Below are positions 36,854 to 48,221 of a stretch of DNA of 64,000 nt, one piece after another (within the stretch, counting starts at the first letter, position 1; every line of letters starts with the position of its first letter). Position numbers and translations under genes: made by a program. Origin of the DNA: Serpula lacrymans var. lacrymans S7.9 (taxonomy: Eukaryota; Basidiomycota; Agaricomycetes; Boletales; Serpulaceae); assembly GCF_000218685.1 (NCBI RefSeq), contig NW_006763304.1, forward strand, positions 677,269 to 741,268. The letters run 5' to 3'. The notes under the pieces were generated by a model that worked only from the letters and a program-made list of their open reading frames with translations, did no database searches and had not been told where the DNA came from.

Positions 36854-38320
36854 ATGTCTTCAGTGACTCAAATGACGTTGACATCTATGTGGTTGGAGGT
36901 CCTCGCATATGGTAAACTATTCATTTTGACACAATGATTCTGTGATCTAAAGACCTTCCAGGTGTGAAGTACAGAAATCCAATACTAGTTTCTGTTTCAT
37001 TCTCTGACCGCCGGGTCTAGCTCTGTGCTTTTCTCTATATGTGTCTTTGTTTTATTAGGGCGACAAGCAGAAGAAAGATTGAAGTGAGTCGATTTTTATC
37101 AGCGTTTCATTACTCGACTTCTCACTATATCAACCGTACCAACCTGTTGTCTTGCAGATACTCAAGTAGACTCCTTCTTTTTGCAAGCACATTCCTATTC
37201 ACGACAGCCACCGTACATATGACACTATCTTTCCTGCAATTACTGAAGGCATTCACGGATTCCGCGATCATTTCCAAGCCTCGTGGCACAGATGTCTACC
37301 TTGCTTCTAATTCGTTGCTCGTCACTAATGATATATTGTATGTCATTAACGTATGTGTGTTCTATGGCGTCAACTGTTTAATATCATCTGAAATTGTTAG
37401 ACAGGTTTTTGCGCAAGATCTCCTTTTGGTGAGTATCAAGCACATATGCCATCCGTATCTAATGGCTCATAAGCCGTGCTTAATTTTGCATTGTCTTTTA
37501 AAGATATGGAAACTGCATGTTGTCTTGAATCACAGATGGAGAGTTTGCATCCTACCGGTAAGGATTATTTGTTCTTCTCTTTCCATTCCAACGCATTTTA
37601 TCCATGGGTACCAGTTGTTTCTTTTGATTGCCAATGTTGGTGAGTCTTGTAATTCCTCAAGTGTATTATCTGCTGTTCGAGTATTTTTTCTTCGTTCGTC
37701 CCAGTGTGCGCATCTGTGGGCATATACCATCTCTCACGTGCTCCAGCAGCCGGACTTGATGACTCCTATCTATCGCGTCTTGTCAAAATATTCACATTAT
37801 CGGGCTGGGCACTCGGCTTCTCCCTAAATGCTGGTTTGACCTGTAGTATCGCCTATTACCTATGGCGAGTAGGTAAAGGAAAAAATTATGTTGGCCGTTC
37901 AGACTACAAGAGTGCTATCCGGCTCGTGGTCGAATCCGGTGCACTAATGACGAGTTGTACGTTCATTATGCTGTGCTTATACATAGCGGGCAGTGTGGCA
38001 GGCCCTATTGCAATCAATGTAGCCGTGCAAGTAAATGTGAGTGTCGGAAACACACACAGTCTCACCTTGAGCTGATTTGACTTCAGACCGCTACGCCTTT
38101 GCTTATTGTCGTGCGTGTCGGGATGGTTCATTATAGAAATTCTGACATGCCTACCGCCTCAGACCATACCCAGTCTACAGTGGCAATCGACGTCCATATC
38201 GATGTCATGCAGCCGACGGATCCTCTCACTGCATATCCAGTAGATTGTCCGGCACAAAAAAGCCAATGTGGCAGGTTCATGACCATAATTTCCGCAGCGA
38301 GCGCTTGCGGGGGTCGCTAG
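36854..38320 (+). CDS. Seven-TM-like membrane protein, tandem paralogue 2
   Basis: Nine exons: 36854-36911, 36962-36968, 37021-37083, 37158-37350, 37405-37428, 37504-37557, 37615-37639, 37705-38036 and 38087-38320; 329 residues. Exons 1 to 7 have exactly the lengths found in paralogue 1, including the 7-nt exon 2 (GTGTGAA). Key blocks are QMTLTSMWLEVLAYG, TATVHMTLSFLQLLKAFTDS, GTDVYLASNSLLV, IWKLHVVLN, VVESGALMTSC and TATPLLIVVRVG. About seven hydrophobic segments; the large loop before the last two helices contains RVGKGKNYVGRSDYKSAIR, likely cytosolic. The C-terminal tail is about 70 residues, longer than in the other copies. Together the copies point to recent tandem duplication under selection for an open frame. 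Confidence 0.87.
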
Positions 38321-39190
38321 CTAAATGCAAGACCTATTCTCATTCTTTTGTCTCATACGCAGTTTGTACACATACCAGCTCTACTTCAGATACCGTCCTT
38401 TTTGGTGTTGTCGCAACTCAAGATTGATGTCTTGTATTTAGGCTGCATAGTTATTTGACCCTCACTTGACTCAAAAGGCATTAATAGACACCAACGGCAG
38501 GAATAATATCATAGATCTGGGTCAATCTCTGCTGTCACCGTGGCGTCAGTGATGCCGAACAAGATTAGAAAATCACGTATTTCCTGTGCTTTTGCCCATA
38601 ACTATGTTCAGTGGCCCTGAAGCATACTTTATCTTAGCTTTTCAAATTGTAGAGTTGTGTTCCTGGTACCGTCAGGTCTCCGCAGTAAGTGCCAGTCTTC
38701 GGTTATCCGAACCGTCCTATATGCTGTAGCATCGTTATCATCTAACCACATATGTCGGATACCTCCGAATGTTCTGATGCTCAGCTCCCCAATTACAGCA
38801 TAGATTAGGTGCAATATCATACAGCATCTTCCGAGTCGGCATCAGTTCCACCAGGCAAATGCGATATTGGTAGAGATTTCTTCCTTCATATTGGTTTCAA
38901 AGGCCTATAAATCAGTTTACAGGGCTTGTAGAAATACATAACGGTGCCATCACTGATTCAGTTTCTCAAAAGAAATTATATCTCCCTACACTTTTCTACC
39001 CCATGCTTTGTGACACCTGCTCAGCTGTCAGAGGAACATCCCGGTAAAATGGTATGTCAAACGTCGTCCAGTAAAAAAATTGTGTTCACTTGCAGTACAG
39101 CCCATGGCGTATAAAGCAGAGACGTTATCTGATTTCCTCAATCTATGTCAAAGTTTTCTGGCTGCATAACACCGATACTTGACCGTCGCC
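38321..39190. other. Spacer between 7TM paralogues 2 and 3
   Basis: 870 bases. Nothing coding that I can support; a minus-strand frame at 38629-38820 has no recognisable motif. The final 150 bases are the likely promoter and leader of paralogue 3. Confidence 0.4.
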
Positions 39191-40530
39191 ATGGCTATAC
39201 CTCCTATAGCTCAGATGACCTTGACCTCTACATGGATCGAGTCTCTGTTATATGGTAAGTCCAATCTCTTACAGAGTATTCAGTTTGCGAATTAAACGTA
39301 TGATTTGTTACTCAGGCGCTAAGTAATAACACTTGTACTGGTTCGTTTACGATCTTTTGCCTAACTATTGCAATCTAGCTGTGTGCTTTTCGCCTGTTGT
39401 ATCTTCATATTATTGAAACGGCGTAGGAGTCAATCTCTCAGGCAAGTGGTGCTCGAAGCTCTCAAATCATAGGGACTAGTAACATGTTTGAGTCTCCAGA
39501 TTCTCGAACAGCATACTTATCTTAACAAGCGTCACTCTATTTATCACGGCCACCGTACATGCGCTCTTGTCTTTCCTACAGCTATTGCACGCATTCATAG
39601 ATCCAGCCATTGCGTCCAAGCCTCATGGTGCAGACACCTATCTTATGTCTAATCCTTTGTTTGTCGCCAATTTCATCCTTTATGTTGCAAACGTGAGGTG
39701 GTTTTTCTCATACGTATCTAGATATCAGTCTTACTTTTATTTAACTCCTAGGCTATGGTGCAGCACTTATTAATGGTGAGTCGTATATAAGAAATCCACC
39801 TCACTCACTCACGTCCCTGTAGATATGGAGGTTGTACGTTATATTTGATTATCGTTGGAAGATATGCGTATTGCCAGTGAGATTGTTTTTGGTTGTCATT
39901 TGATTCTCTCTCACAGACCAATCTCAGCTAATTGCCTTGATTGCCAATGATTGTAAGCTTGTTCATCACAAAAAAATCCAGCTATTATCCTGATCTTACT
40001 CAGCCTGTGCATATACGGCTGCATTCTACCTTTCACAACCCACGGCACAACAGGATTCAATCATACCACCACACGGATTCAAAGTGTTCATGATATTTGG
40101 CTGGTTATTGGGTTTTATGATCAATTTGGGTCTGACGGGCGGCATTGCACACAGACTCTTTCGAACAGGCAAAAGGTCATTGGCTGTAGTTGGACCGGAC
40201 TACATTGGTATTGCTTTGATTGTGATAGAGTCGGGAGCTTTGATGACGGGCTGCACGCTCGTTATGATGAGTTTGTACTTTTCTGGTAATGTGGCAGGCG
40301 TAATAGCGATTGGCGTAGCTGCTCAAGTGAACGTGAGTACTTCTACAAAATGGTGGCGTTCACTGGACTAAATAGGTTGAGCATGATAGACATCAACTCC
40401 CTTACTCATCGTTGTGCGTGTTAGCCTTGGAACGCTCTGGAATCATGATGTGTTACCTGCTGCAAGCTGCCCCCAATCCGTCAATCTGAAGAGGTTTCAA
40501 CGTCGGTACCCACTAAATATTGACGTCTAA
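39191..40530 (+). CDS. Seven-TM-like membrane protein, tandem paralogue 3
   Basis: Nine exons: 39191-39254, 39316-39322, 39379-39441, 39500-39692, 39752-39775, 39823-39876, 39928-39952, 40004-40332 and 40390-40530; 299 residues. Exons 2-7 have the same lengths as in paralogues 1 and 2 (7, 63, 193, 24, 54 and 25 nt); exon 1 is two codons longer. The 7-nt exon is GCGCTAA. The intron after exon 3 begins GCAAGT, so it appears to be a GC-AG intron; the same junction in the other copies uses GT. Conserved blocks: QMTLTSTWIESLLYG, TATVHALLSFLQLL, GADTYLMSNPLFV, IWRLYVIFDYRWKI, VIESGALMTGC and STPLLIVVRV. It is the most diverged of the three. Same family and caveats as its neighbours. Confidence 0.85.
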
Positions 40531-40772
40531 GTTGATGCTGTGCAGTCGATAAATTGTCCCAGTACATTCAATAGATTTCTCCATGACAAATAGACACCCA
40601 CAGCGCACGGCTTTTCATAAAGCACGCGCCCTGAATTCGGATCACCCCAGTTTCTGCTTGAGCATATCTTGCATGTCTCACATAATTCTCAGTACCCCTC
40701 TCCAAAATCCGTCATTAATCTGCAAGCACTTACATCGTCTGATTCACCAAATAGAAAGCTACAATTTCCAAG

Positions 40773-41243
40773 CTAAACATAGTTCCAGTTAACCAAAAGG
40801 CGTCCAGACAATGGAGCAAGTGCTTCGAAAGCATCAGGAGTCAAATCGATATCATACCCCCCACACCCAGCACACTCGTCTATTACTGTCACATTGACTG
40901 ATTTGCCTTCATCTGTATTCAAAAAATTGTAACCATTCAGCCAGTCAGGTTGGAGAGGTCCAACGGAGGAAAGATGTCCATACAGGTAACTGTAATGAGT
41001 TTCCCGCACTCTTCTCCGCTGAATTGACTGGGAGAGAGAGCAACGAGAAAATCGTAATTAGTTGGCTGTGCAGTCCCGCAAGAGCCACCGGGCTCATAAA
41101 AGGTAGCTAGGGAAACAAATAACTTGTCAACCCAGAAATGCCGAACCAGTAGTAATTGGCATACCTTCACCAGTATAAGCTAGACCGGTGCTCATCATAG
41201 ACAATACAAGTATCAGACATTTAAACGAAGATCCCTGAGTCAT
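40773..41243 (-). CDS. Secreted double-psi beta-barrel (expansin/RlpA-like) protein 1
   Basis: Three minus-strand exons: 41243-41165, 41106-40984 and 40912-40773; 113 residues. A signal peptide is clear (MTQGSSFKCLILVLSMMSTG). The mature part is a single double-psi beta-barrel: ATFYEPGGSCGTAQPTN, VALSPSQF, ECGKLITVT, then VTVIDECAGCGGYDIDLTPD with the family's Asp and paired Cys, and the end GRLLVNWNYV. This fold is shared by barwin, expansin domain 1, RlpA and GH45. Fungal single-domain versions are small secreted proteins, some wall-loosening, some effectors. No carbohydrate-binding module follows. A near-identical exon plan is seen in the second copy at 42569-43036, so the two are tandem duplicates. 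Confidence 0.88.
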
Positions 41244-41569
41244 TGCACTAAGAGTAGTAACAAACCTCAAACAAAATAAAAGGGATGGGCGTCGTGACTT
41301 CGAAGTTTGGGTAGGCGTTATAAGTTTATCATCATGCGGAGAGGACGGGGATGCGAGGAATTCTTGATCGCGAGTATACTAAAAGACGAATGAAAGGATG
41401 CCAATGTGAAGCCCTTATGGAGGTGAGTTGCACTTGATGATAGCCCGCTTTCATAGTGCTGTGTCTATATGATAGCTCTGAAACGCACAAAGAAAGTAGT
41501 ATAAAAAAACGGAACTAAGTCCCGCTTTATGCGAGGACAGCTAAACGGTTCTGAAGATAAAATCAGAAG

Positions 41570-42063
41570 TTACAACATACTTTGGGGGCTGAGCTCTTGT
41601 TCAGGATAGACCATTTGGCTGAATGCAGAGGTACGGGTACGGAGTCCAACAAAGTCACAGTTGGGCGCCTCTTCAGAATTTCGTTTCACTAAGATGGATG
41701 GAGGTACTGTCTGAATCACCATCATGGTAGTCAGTAGGTTGTGTATTAAGTTGTAAACATATACAAAATGTTCTTTGTGAGCCGGCTGAGAATTGAGCAC
41801 CCCTAAGACTTGAGGAATTACTGTGCCGAGTTCTTGTAATCGCTGTCAAAGTGAGATTCGTCAGCTTAGACCGAGCACAAAGTTCATGTAATTACGACAG
41901 AGTTTATTCCCAGTTCCTTGAAGGCGTCAAATGGATCCCGAATTAAATCATAGTAGGTCACTAGTAAGAGCTGAAGCAACAACGACCTGAGATATAATTT
42001 ACGAAAGCTTATGGCCAGGGGCCCCAGGAACATTACATTGCGTTGAGGATCATAGTCAGACAT
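41570..42063 (-). CDS. Possible small gene of unknown function
   Basis: Two minus-strand exons, 42063-41899 and 41842-41570, joined at GTCGTA...TTTGACAG with matching phase, give about 145 residues. The first exon reads MSDYDPQRNVMFLGPLAISF, then a leucine-rich segment and DPFDAFKELGINS. The second starts RLQELGTVIPQVLGVLN and has a hydrophobic helix, YVYNLIHNLLTTMMVI. Its first exon is shorter than 60 codons and easy to overlook. I know no family with these motifs. It lies between the two secreted double-psi beta-barrel genes on the same strand. It could also be a decayed fragment of a larger membrane protein. Support is only the open frames and splice sites. Confidence 0.35.
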
Positions 42064-42568
42064 ATGATTTCACACACAAAGTTGAATGATTTCGCTCTTG
42101 TTTGCTGTGACCTTCGGATTTTGCATCCTTGACTGTGATCTGCCCAGTGCTTATATGTAGATTCTCTACCGAAGTTGCTTTTTTTGAAGAATTTGTGAAT
42201 TACTCGCCTTTATTTATGAAACCTGGACAGCGGATATACAGTATGAAGTCCGATCACGCAGTTTTCGATACGACCAGCTATCGCGGCCATAGTATGACTC
42301 GATTCGAAGCAGGCTCAGAAGTACTAGCAAGAAGCGAGTGCGCCACAATTCACTTTTGCAAAATGAAGCTTGCGCCGAATACGCCGAATACGGGCAACAA
42401 TAGTAACTTGAAGTGCGCCTGCCTGTGAATGGAAACCTTGGTAGTAACTGTCTGGAAAGACTTTGCACAGGACAATATATAACATTACGATGAACTAGTA
42501 CTAGGACACTATAGGTTACTGTGTTATTGTTGGGCACTAAGACAAGCACAGCACTTCGTATCTCTTAA

Positions 42569-43036
42569 TTAAGCGTAGTTCCAGGTGACGGGGATACGTC
42601 CAAGAGTCTCTGACGCAAGGGCGGAGAATGCGCTAGGAGACAGGTCGATATCATCTGCCCCACATCCAAGGCACTTGTCCGCAACGGTAACATTGATCGT
42701 TTTACCCTGATCTATATGTTATAAAAGGTGTCATCATTCTGGCAGGACGCAGAAAGGTTTGTATACGCACAGGTGACGCTGACTTTGCCGCCACAGTGAG
42801 AGCCTGAGCCATATTGAGCGGTGGAGAGAGCGACGATAAAGTCGGTGTCCTTGTTGGTAACCCCGCAAGCACCCAGACCGGTATAATAGTATGTAGCTAG
42901 GGGACGAAACATGTTAATTAGTTGCACATCTTGAAGCTATAAAGAACAACTTACCGTCTCCAGAGAAAGCAGAAACACTGTTTACCAGCATCGTGATAGA
43001 CGATACGAGCATAACACGTTTGACGAAGGAGTACAT
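42569..43036 (-). CDS. Secreted double-psi beta-barrel (expansin/RlpA-like) protein 2
   Basis: Three minus-strand exons: 43036-42955, 42896-42771 and 42711-42569; 116 residues. The signal peptide has a hydrophobic core, MLVSSITMLVNSVSA. The mature protein holds ATYYYTGLGACGVTNKDTDF, VALSTAQYG, HCGGKVSVT, then VTVADKCLGCGADDIDLSPS and a final GRIPVTWNYA. Intron positions and phases match those of copy 1 exactly (all phase 1), and motif spacing is the same apart from a few residues. It is probably a cell-wall-associated or secreted protein. The acid-for-Lys difference near the DxCxGC block (DECAGC versus DKCLGC) shows the two copies have diverged. Confidence 0.88.
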
Positions 43037-43279
43037 TGTTAATGTCGATATAAGCGGATTATAACTGATAGAGTGATCACTCGAGTTGTAAGAGGAGAAT
43101 ATTTGGATGCTGAACTTTGAAGGAGCAACCCGCCTTTTAAGCATATTTTGGAGTGAAGAAACGTTAGTGGAGCAGTGTCCTATGCGTCAGAAAAGGATCA
43201 GATGAAGGCGTTGACTGGGACATTGCTAGGGTATGGTGAAGTGACGGCATATGACCATTGATACCCCCCGAAACCTGTA

Positions 43280-44214
43280 CTACTGGGCTATGAAATGCTT
43301 GTGTTTGAAGTTTGAAGTTAGAGTAAAGGACGAAACCATGCTAATTTTTCTGACTGCATAGGATAGCACCAAAAAATAGGTACCGTATAGCTTCATTGAT
43401 GCAAAGTGCTGATGCTTGTGGAGACAAAACCTGCGATAAATTGAAGACGATATAAGGATTGAAGCAAAGAACATATAGTGCGTTCGAAGTTGACCGTCTT
43501 GAAGTACCACACCAAAGACCATTATGGATCAAGCAGTTGATACTGACCTTTTTACCCGACAGATAAATGCAGAATTTACGACTGTAATAAGTGATCACAT
43601 GAATAATAGCAATAGAACTGGAGGATACAGAGCTCACAGAATAAGAATCCGAGGATTGTGGTAGTATGACATAGTAACGTGATCCGAGCGCCAATCATTG
43701 CATGCACATGATACCAACTACCATGAGCTGCGCTAAAAACGACAATGCCGCATGCATAACAAATGTTCCAGCGTCCTATACGGAAAATGGAGCAACATTA
43801 TACCTAGAGTATATGGAGCCCATGTGTTTGACGGAAAGTTGTCAAACGCAAAGAACACGGCAGTATAGTTAGAACTCATGGAGAGAGTGATGCTACTTCA
43901 CAACGACACCTGCTAATCCGTATTAGTACATCTACATACAGGTTTCAGCTACAGTCTATATCCAAGTTTCAGCGACACTTACTATACATCAGAAGCCGTC
44001 CTGCTGTCACTGCATTGGTTATCAGCATCCGCAATATCACCATCGAGTGTAATTCCAACTGGCAAGACGTCAAGGACTCATCATGTGTCGGAACTCTTCT
44101 TTTCCAACCAAGTATTCTCATCAAGTTCAAAACCTTTGAAACGTTCCCTCGTTGAGAACGGCTCTGGTCTGTAAGCGTGCTAAGGGGGAGGAAGAGCGAT
44201 GGGGATCCTCTCAA
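43280..44214 (-). pseudogene. Possible decayed membrane-protein gene
   Basis: Several minus-strand blocks look like membrane helices in more than one frame: MVILRMLITNAVTAGRLLMY followed by a GT near 43980, ITLLCHTTTILGFLFCELC near 43660, and TVNFERTICSLLQSLYRLQF near 43440. Stops occur between or right after the blocks, and I could not find splice sites that join them cleanly. This may be a broken member of a basidiomycete multi-TM family, possibly not the same one as the tandem array. Low confidence; the blocks could be chance. Confidence 0.2.
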
Positions 44215-46162
44215 AGGAAAGAGAACAGGAGCGTGGATTCGATGGACTTCTACGTGTCTGGATGAGGCCGCGAGACTTGGGAGAATACAGAAGCTATTCC
44301 TAACTCAATGTGATGAAGCTGATTGGCGATGGAGAAAAATAAACACCGGCCATACAGATTGATATGTACTTAACAATATTAGATTTATTGAAATAATGTA
44401 GTTTGGCTAGAGCTCAACTGATTGTAGTAAACGATGCTTCTATCGAGACTATGAAATTGTTCTGCGCCTCTGTTAACAGCAGTATGAATATACCTATGCC
44501 TAGTATGCCATCCAAGATGTTACTCACCAACAAGAACGTGCGCATTCTATATTGTAACTAAGCCAAAGAGTTTGCTATATTTTACCAAATATCATGTGTT
44601 TGAAGACTCGAGAGGCACGAAGCAGGTGAAAGGTGGTCATGCCATTAGGACTTCCGCATAACAATGTAGTGGCCGCTCCAATTGTTTCGAAACTTTCAGG
44701 TGTGAGTCGAACGAAACAGAGGTTTGTCGGCAAATCCCGGCCCGATGTAAGCCCGCCGGTACTTTCTTTACCAAGTTTCTCAGACTAGAGGTGAGGAAAT
44801 TTGTGAATATACACCCAGTAGGCCTCGTCAGCACAGTTCAGCTCTGGGTTCTCATCAGGTTCTTACTATTTTCCCCTTGCTGCCCCGACGTCGGCATAAG
44901 TATTGTGATGTAATCCCTTCAAAGTTTAACTTGAACACTATTCAAAGATGAAAACGTAAGATCAATCACCTCACCAACTTCCTAAACTCATTAGCTCACC
45001 TCTTGCCACAGAACCTTGATTTCAAACAGGATATGGTTTCGTCACCATTGTTTTATCATCATGATCTGTCTCCGTGCCACTGCTTATCCAGTCTAGCTCA
45101 CTCTTTCCCCGAGATCCCATGGCTTATGATTCAGCACACCCGGGCTTCGGACTATCGTGAGCGATGCAGTCCGCTGGTATCGTACAGAACTACTCGTAAG
45201 ACTGCCCTCGGACTTGGATTTCGAAACCGCACACTCACTTCCTTCGACCATCTACATCTTCAATTGCAAGAGCTTGCGGGATAATGATGACTAGTCGGGC
45301 GATATAGTGCTGTTGACTGCTGAATAAATTCCGTATGTGCAATCCTTGGGACAGTCGGTTTGAAGGACATCGGGGCATCGGGGACTGCAATCGGACACAT
45401 CGGCAAGAGCAAATTTCTGCCGCCGCGTCAGACTCATTATTGTATCGTACATTGCGGGTTTGTCAAGCTTGGGCTCTCAGCAGCTTAGAGCATGACGTTG
45501 ACCGAGCTAATCTGGATTATTCACCGTTATTCACAAGGTCGAGGTCTGGCTAAGATCTTCATGATTATTCAACCACCTTGGGTAACTTTGCGCGGCTTGG
45601 GTGAGAATCATGTCTAGGATGCTCTGGTTTGTCAGTGTAGCTGAAGTAATTTACGGGTGACCAATACCACTCACCCACTTCGCCGCCTCGCTCGGGCTAT
45701 CCCTTCTCAGCAACATGTCAGAGGCTGATGTCAAAGGCTGACACTTTCCCGACAAGCATCTAATCATTTTTATCAGAGGGGCTCCAAGTCATCTTGACTA
45801 TACGCTTTATCAACTTCCCAGTCCTTTTTGTTGCTCCACGTACCCCGATAATGGACTCAATCCGAGCTCGTCACTTAATAGGTCGAATCCTTGACAAGGA
45901 GCGCCGATTTTTTTGGAGGGGCGCAAAGGATGAACTCGAATTGACCTTCGACAAGCAGATGAAGAAACGCTTTCTATCACTGATAGTATCGTACCAAAGT
46001 CATCACAATGCTTGCACACCCAACTGCTTGCGGAGGGTCGAGTACAGCGACATCCCACCCTATCAGCGAACAAACCATACAATAACACCTGAAAAAGCTC
46101 TGATGACTCCTAATTAAACCTAGGAAGTATATTATACTTAAAAAAGCCACTTAGCTCTCATT
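44215..46162. other. 2-kb stretch without a supported gene
   Basis: Short frames on both strands. The best, at 45849-46117 (+), reads MDSIRARHLIGRILDKERRF, but I find no splice partners or family. Base composition is similar to other intergenic parts. No repeats or RNA genes seen by eye. Confidence 0.4.
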
Positions 46163-46325
46163 TCACCCTCCTCCTGGAAACCAACGTGGTAGAAAGACAA
46201 ACTCACAAACATCATATATATGTATAAACTGACTGTCTCTGTAAAACTCGACATCAGTCGTCGCTTTCGCCATTGACCCCCTCATCGTGACCACGTCCAT
46301 CACATTCGGACCCCTCCATCCAGCT

Positions 46326-48221
46326 TTACTCCCACTCTGAATCGTCCTCCGATTCTGTGTCAAGATTATCCGTAGCGGACTTTTCATCGTCCCCCTACAG
46401 GTGTAAAAAGTATCATCGGTCATCATAACGGAAAATTCGACGATACAGTAAAAATGATCTGCTTGCCTTGGTGTTGAAATACCGGTCAATAATCATATCA
46501 GCCGGCCTTGCGTCTCCCTCCACACGTAACGATGGTATATTCATCTTTGGCCACTGTAAGTCATCAGGGGAGCAGAATAGGATCAGTCATGCAACACTGG
46601 TGGTATATAATGCGAAAAACGGACCCTCGGTAGCACTGCATGATCCATTGTCACCTTCCCGACTCTAAGCGCAGCGTCGACAGCTATCACAAACCCCACT
46701 GCCTGTTCAGTCGGTACCTGGAACGAAGCTGTATCCGCCATCATCTCCCAGATTGTCCATGCGTTCTTGCCAAGGAGATAGTTGATTCGTTCGCACAGGG
46801 GGAGCGTTGTGTGCACAGTGGCAACACCCCGCCAGTATGCTCCCAACGCTTGCATCAGAGCCGTTGAAGGGGTGATGATCCAACAATCAAAGAGCCACTT
46901 AGGAGGAAATATATTTTACTAGGTTGTTTGATGTCATCGTCTGGGAAAGTACGACACGACTTCATATAGGCTTCCGCTCCGTCTAAAAAGCACTTCTTCG
47001 CGATAGCCTTGTCTGTGACCATCACGCGCAGACGTAGTAAAATCCCAAGCACCTACGCACCCCATCAACATACATACCAAAAGATCGCAGCAAAAACATC
47101 TCGACATACGATAGTGCTTCTGCCCACGGATAGTGCCAGAAAGTAGTGCCAGTTTAAAATACTGATAGCGAGTTGTATAAGAAAGAAGCACAGACTGCAT
47201 CGTTGTTTCAATGGCCGGCCGAAGCGAGTCCCAACCAGATTCCTTCAACCGCTGACATGCTTCCTCTCGTATGTGTATGGGGTATTCAGCATCCCACCTC
47301 CAGCCATTGTTGACGTGTAGTTCAAACGCGACTAATGAGGGTAGAATTTGAGAGGCGGGAGGTTAAAATTTAAGAGACACCTACCTTGTTCATGAAGCTT
47401 CTCGTTCCAGTCCCAAGAATCTGTGAAAAAAACTCGGTAGTCCCAAAGAATTCCGGTAGTGACATCTCCAGCTGTAGTAGTTTTGGTTTCCCTCATAATT
47501 TGAACTCCTTGCTGGAAATCCTGCATAAAAATCAGAGAAATAGGCAAAGAGGTAAGATACATTAATGAGCATCTTAGATGCCTTCATGATAGCCCACACC
47601 TTGAGACAAAGCAATAACATTATTAGCTGAAATACACCATATCTACGTTTAAAGAAACTACACTTACACTGCTCCGCCATTCTTTCTTTCTTTCTTCGCT
47701 TGTCTTCGCTCAACAAGAATGGCATGTAACTATGGAAGACGAGCAAGTGCTTCTTCAGCCTTGGGAACTTCCAGTGTCTCGTGATCTATTGGGTAGCATA
47801 ACACACAGGTCACCGTCCCCTGTGAAACCCACCTGGTACGCTTTAGTCAGTCGAGCCCATGCCTTGACGTAGATGGGGTCAATCTTTACTGCCTATATGC
47901 GCGCATATAGTATTAGACTCGAGCGCAGAATCAGGTGAATAGGATTTGGTCACCTCTTGTGCATCCCTGACTGCATCCAAATACCTGTAAAACACGCCGG
48001 TCACTGTATCTCATAACATACATTAGCGGATCAGATAGCCACTACCAGCTCATCGACAACGCGCTTGCTGCGCGATTTGCATATAGAATCGCATTGCTCC
48101 CATCTTTCTTGATAGCATCGGAATACTTGGAGTAGGCTTCAGAGTAAAGGCCTTTCTGATGACACGCATTTCCCTCAGCTTTGAGCACTTCCGCGATGCT
48201 TTGATAACCGGGCGTTGACAT
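46326..48221 (-). CDS. TPR-like protein with C-terminal fungal domain
   Basis: Minus-strand multi-exon gene. Clear exons: 48221-48046, 47984-47954, 47892-47833, 47785 to about 47668, 46553-46467 and 46394-46326. Coding blocks between are certain, but some borders are not. The N-terminus is a TPR domain: LKAEGNACHQKGLYSEAYSK, then ILYANRAASALSM, YLDAVRDAQEAVKIDPIYVK and AWARLTKAYQ, the helix pattern of Hsp70/Hsp90 co-chaperone TPRs. Later blocks are VWAIMKASKML, TTGILWDYRVFFTDSWDW, GWDSLRPAIETTMQ, GAEAYMKSCRTFPDDD and CERINYLL, then an acidic tail DTESEDDSEWE. I recall this layout from Agaricomycete 'TPR-like proteins' of unknown function. The last intron starts with GC (AAG|GCAAGC). Around 47700-47785 two frames compete (see findings), so a frameshift is possible. 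Confidence 0.75.

Noticed and set aside
46583..46867. Plus-strand frame over the C-terminal part of the TPR-like gene
   Set aside because: The minus strand here encodes CERINYLLGKNAWTIWEMM in line with the rest of that gene; the plus frame is its shadow.
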